Source: an uncultured Pseudomonas sp.
GTDB lineage: Bacteria; Pseudomonadota; Gammaproteobacteria; Pseudomonadales; Pseudomonadaceae
NCBI RefSeq assembly: GCF_946885885.1
Contig: NZ_CAMPHN010000160.1
Coordinates: 1-9,938 of the forward strand
Direction: 5' to 3'
Length of the DNA stretch: 9,938 nucleotides
Position numbers and translations under genes: made by a program. The notes below the pieces were generated by a model. The model saw nothing but the letters and a program-made list of their open reading frames with translations, was not told the DNA's origin and did no database searches. Below, in pieces: positions 8,505-9,938 of the stretch (positions are counted from its first letter, which is position 1; each line of letters starts with the position of its first letter).

Positions 8505-9779
8505 ATGACAATTCGTTTGCGTTTGGCCGTTGCATTGGCATTGGCCGGGTCGAGTAGTGCTTATGCGATCACCGACGAAGAAGGGACTTCGGCAATTCAG
8601 TTCAATTTCGCTAACCCGGGCGCACGCAGTCTGTCGATGGGCGGGGCATTCGTGGCGCTTGCCGACGATGCCACTGCGGCCTATACCAACCCGGCCGGAT
8701 TGACCCAGTTGTCGCGACGCGAACTGTCAGTGGAAGGGCGCTACAACCGCTATACGACACCCCATCTCAGCAATATCGTGGTGACAGATGATTTCGACAT
8801 CCTCTCCTATCACGATCAAACCAATTCGTCCTCCAGTGGGGTTTCCTTTCTTTCCGCTGTTTTTCCCTTCGAATATGCAACGGTCGCGCTCTATCGACAT
8901 GAGTTGATGAACTTCAATACCCAATTCGATTTTGCACCCAAAGACGATGATTTCATCGTGGCCCCCTTTTCTAGCCGCAGCACAGTGAAGGACGTGGCGT
9001 ACGGCCTATCGGTCGGCTGGGGCCTGGGCGAAAGATTACGGCTAGGCGCCGGCCTTGCCTGGCACGATTTTGAGATCGACTCGTTGACCACGCGGGATTT
9101 CGTCGACTGGGACGGCAACGAGGGTCACTCCCGCCATTCGCAGAAAGGCTCGGATCATGGTTTAGGCTACACACTCGGCCTGCGTTATTTGATAACGGAC
9201 GATCTGTCCTTGGGTATGGTGTATCGGCGGTCGCCGCGGTTTTCCTACCAGGTCGTCTCGAGTAACAACATGATCCCAGGGGGAGAGCAGGTCGAATTTG
9301 TAAACAAACGAAGCGATTTTGATATTCCGGATGTTCTGGGGATGGGATTAAGTTATAGAGTCAGCGAAGCCTTTACCTTGAATTTCGATGTAAACCGTAT
9401 TCGCTATTCCCAATTGACCCGCAATATCAGCGCCGCCTATCTAGAGGATGGGGCCGGTCCGGCCTTTGGCGACGACACTGCACTGCTCAAATTGCGCGAC
9501 GGAACCGAAATTCGCTTCGGCGGGGAGTATGTGTTCCTTAACATGCCGGCACCCCTGAGCATTCGCGCGGGTATATGGCGTGACCCTGAGCACACGCTGC
9601 ACTATCAGGGCGATGATGATTTCGATAATAGCGCGCAGGTTTTCTCCGCGAGGACAGGCGATCAGAACCACTACACCTTCGGTTTGGGGTTGGCCTTCGA
9701 ACAGTTCTCGGTGGATTTCGGCGCGGACTTTTCCAGGTATGCCGACACCTTCTCGCTGGCGGCTGTGGCGCGCTTCTAG
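8505..9779 (+). CDS. OmpP1/FadL-like outer-membrane beta-barrel protein
   Basis: The 424-residue protein begins with a signal peptide (MTIRLRLAVALALAG..., predicted cleavage after SAYA at residue 21). Mature residues carry SMGGAFVALADDATAAYTNPAGLTQL (44-69), a motif shared by OmpP1/FadL/TodX hydrophobic-compound transporters and by related PorV-type barrels, where NPAGL belongs to the hatch/first strand region. The rest alternates polar and aromatic residues in strand-like runs, and the chain ends in Phe (AVARF), the usual Bam recognition signal. The substrate is unknown; FadL relatives take up fatty acids or aromatics. No good ribosome-binding site is seen before the ATG. It lies 131 bases after the response regulator, a gap with only a weak hairpin (CACCGC/GCGGTG, 8390-8423) and no clear promoter. 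Its TAG stop (9777-9779) is part of the CTAG flanking the downstream mobile element. Confidence 0.85.
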   Translation: MTIRLRLAVALALAGSSSAYAITDEEGTSAIQFNFANPGARSLSMGGAFVALADDATAAYTNPAGLTQLSRRELSVEGRYNRYTTPHLSNIVVTDDFDILSYHDQTNSSSSGVSFLSAVFPFEYATVALYRHELMNFNTQFDFAPKDDDFIVAPFSSRSTVKDVAYGLSVGWGLGERLRLGAGLAWHDFEIDSLTTRDFVDWDGNEGHSRHSQKGSDHGLGYTLGLRYLITDDLSLGMVYRRSPRFSYQVVSSNNMIPGGEQVEFVNKRSDFDIPDVLGMGLSYRVSEAFTLNFDVNRIRYSQLTRNISAAYLEDGAGPAFGDDTALLKLRDGTEIRFGGEYVFLNMPAPLSIRAGIWRDPEHTLHYQGDDDFDNSAQVFSARTGDQNHYTFGLGLAFEQFSVDFGADFSRYADTFSLAAVARF

Positions 9780-9933
9780 CAGGTCGTTGAAAACGTGGGC
9801 GAGGCAGGCAAGACAAGGCAAAAACGGCCGAAAAAGCGGAGTTTACTGCTGTAAATGAGCATTTTGACTGGGCTCGCACGCGAGGCCGTTTTTAACGCAG
9901 TATTGCCAACGCAGGTAGTTTTTCAACAGCCTG
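9780..9933. mobile_element. MITE-like element, 154 bp, flanked by CTAG repeats
   Basis: The left end CAGGTCGTTGAAAAC (9780-9794) and the inverse of the right end, CAGGCTGTTGAAAAAC (9918-9933), form terminal inverted repeats differing by a TC/CT swap and one A. CTAG stands directly outside both ends (9776-9779 and 9934-9937), as expected for a 4-bp target duplication. The interior has no coding capacity but contains a second perfect 10-bp inverted repeat (AAAAACGGCC 9820-9829, GGCCGTTTTT 9884-9893). This build, short, non-coding and with terminal repeats, is that of a miniature element moved by a transposase encoded elsewhere; CTAG-like 4-bp targets are known for IS5-group and some other DDE elements, but the parent is not identified. 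I recognise similar right-end sequences as frequent in pseudomonad genomes. Confidence 0.75.
9820..9893 (+). terminator. Possible terminator hairpin carried inside the MITE
   Basis: AAAAACGGCC (9820-9829) pairs with GGCCGTTTTT (9884-9893), and a small stem CTCG-CACG-CGAG (9873-9884) sits just before the T-run. With its flanking A and T runs the structure could end transcription in either direction. It lies 40 bases after the barrel gene, for which no other terminator is visible. Confidence 0.4.
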
Positions 9934-9938
9934 CTAGC

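Overview
The window looks like chromosomal DNA of a Pseudomonas-type gammaproteobacterium (Pseudomonas or Stutzerimonas). The reasons are a dauB-dauA-dauR cluster whose DauA aligns without gaps, from memory, to the P. aeruginosa enzyme, intergenic REP/REPIN repeats of pseudomonad type (GTGGGAGC... and GTGGGAGGGGC...GCGAT arms), high GC and strong GC3 bias. The genus is an inference; no rRNA or marker gene is present.

Left half (6-5170), all on the minus strand. Read in the direction of transcription: dauB (NAD(P)H-dependent L-arginine-forming dehydrogenase), dauA (FAD D-arginine dehydrogenase, overlapping dauB by one base), a strong intercistronic hairpin, dauR (PAS-like/HTH regulator), then about 370 bp holding two intergenic repeats, a group II truncated haemoglobin, about 350 bp without a gene, and a 12-helix MFS transporter. 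DauA oxidises D-arginine to the imino/2-keto acid and DauB reduces the keto acid with ammonia to L-arginine, so the pair converts D-Arg to L-Arg; DauR is the local regulator. The haemoglobin and the MFS gene share the strand but are separated by long gaps and need not belong to the unit.

Middle (5171-5671). A divergent intergenic region with a plausible sigma-70 promoter for dauBAR, a REPIN-like inverted repeat with one arm lengthened by a GC-rich stretch, and a candidate promoter for the rightward genes with a perfect dyad in its spacer.

Right half (5672-9779), plus strand. A membrane histidine kinase with an all-helical periplasmic sensor of DAHL type is followed two bases later by a response regulator made of two complete receiver domains and no recognisable output domain. 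After 131 bp comes an OmpP1/FadL-like outer-membrane beta-barrel protein. No function is known to me for this kinase/double-receiver pair; it is the least explained system here. The window closes with a complete 154-bp MITE-like element, flanked by CTAG on both sides, inserted exactly at the stop codon of the barrel gene.
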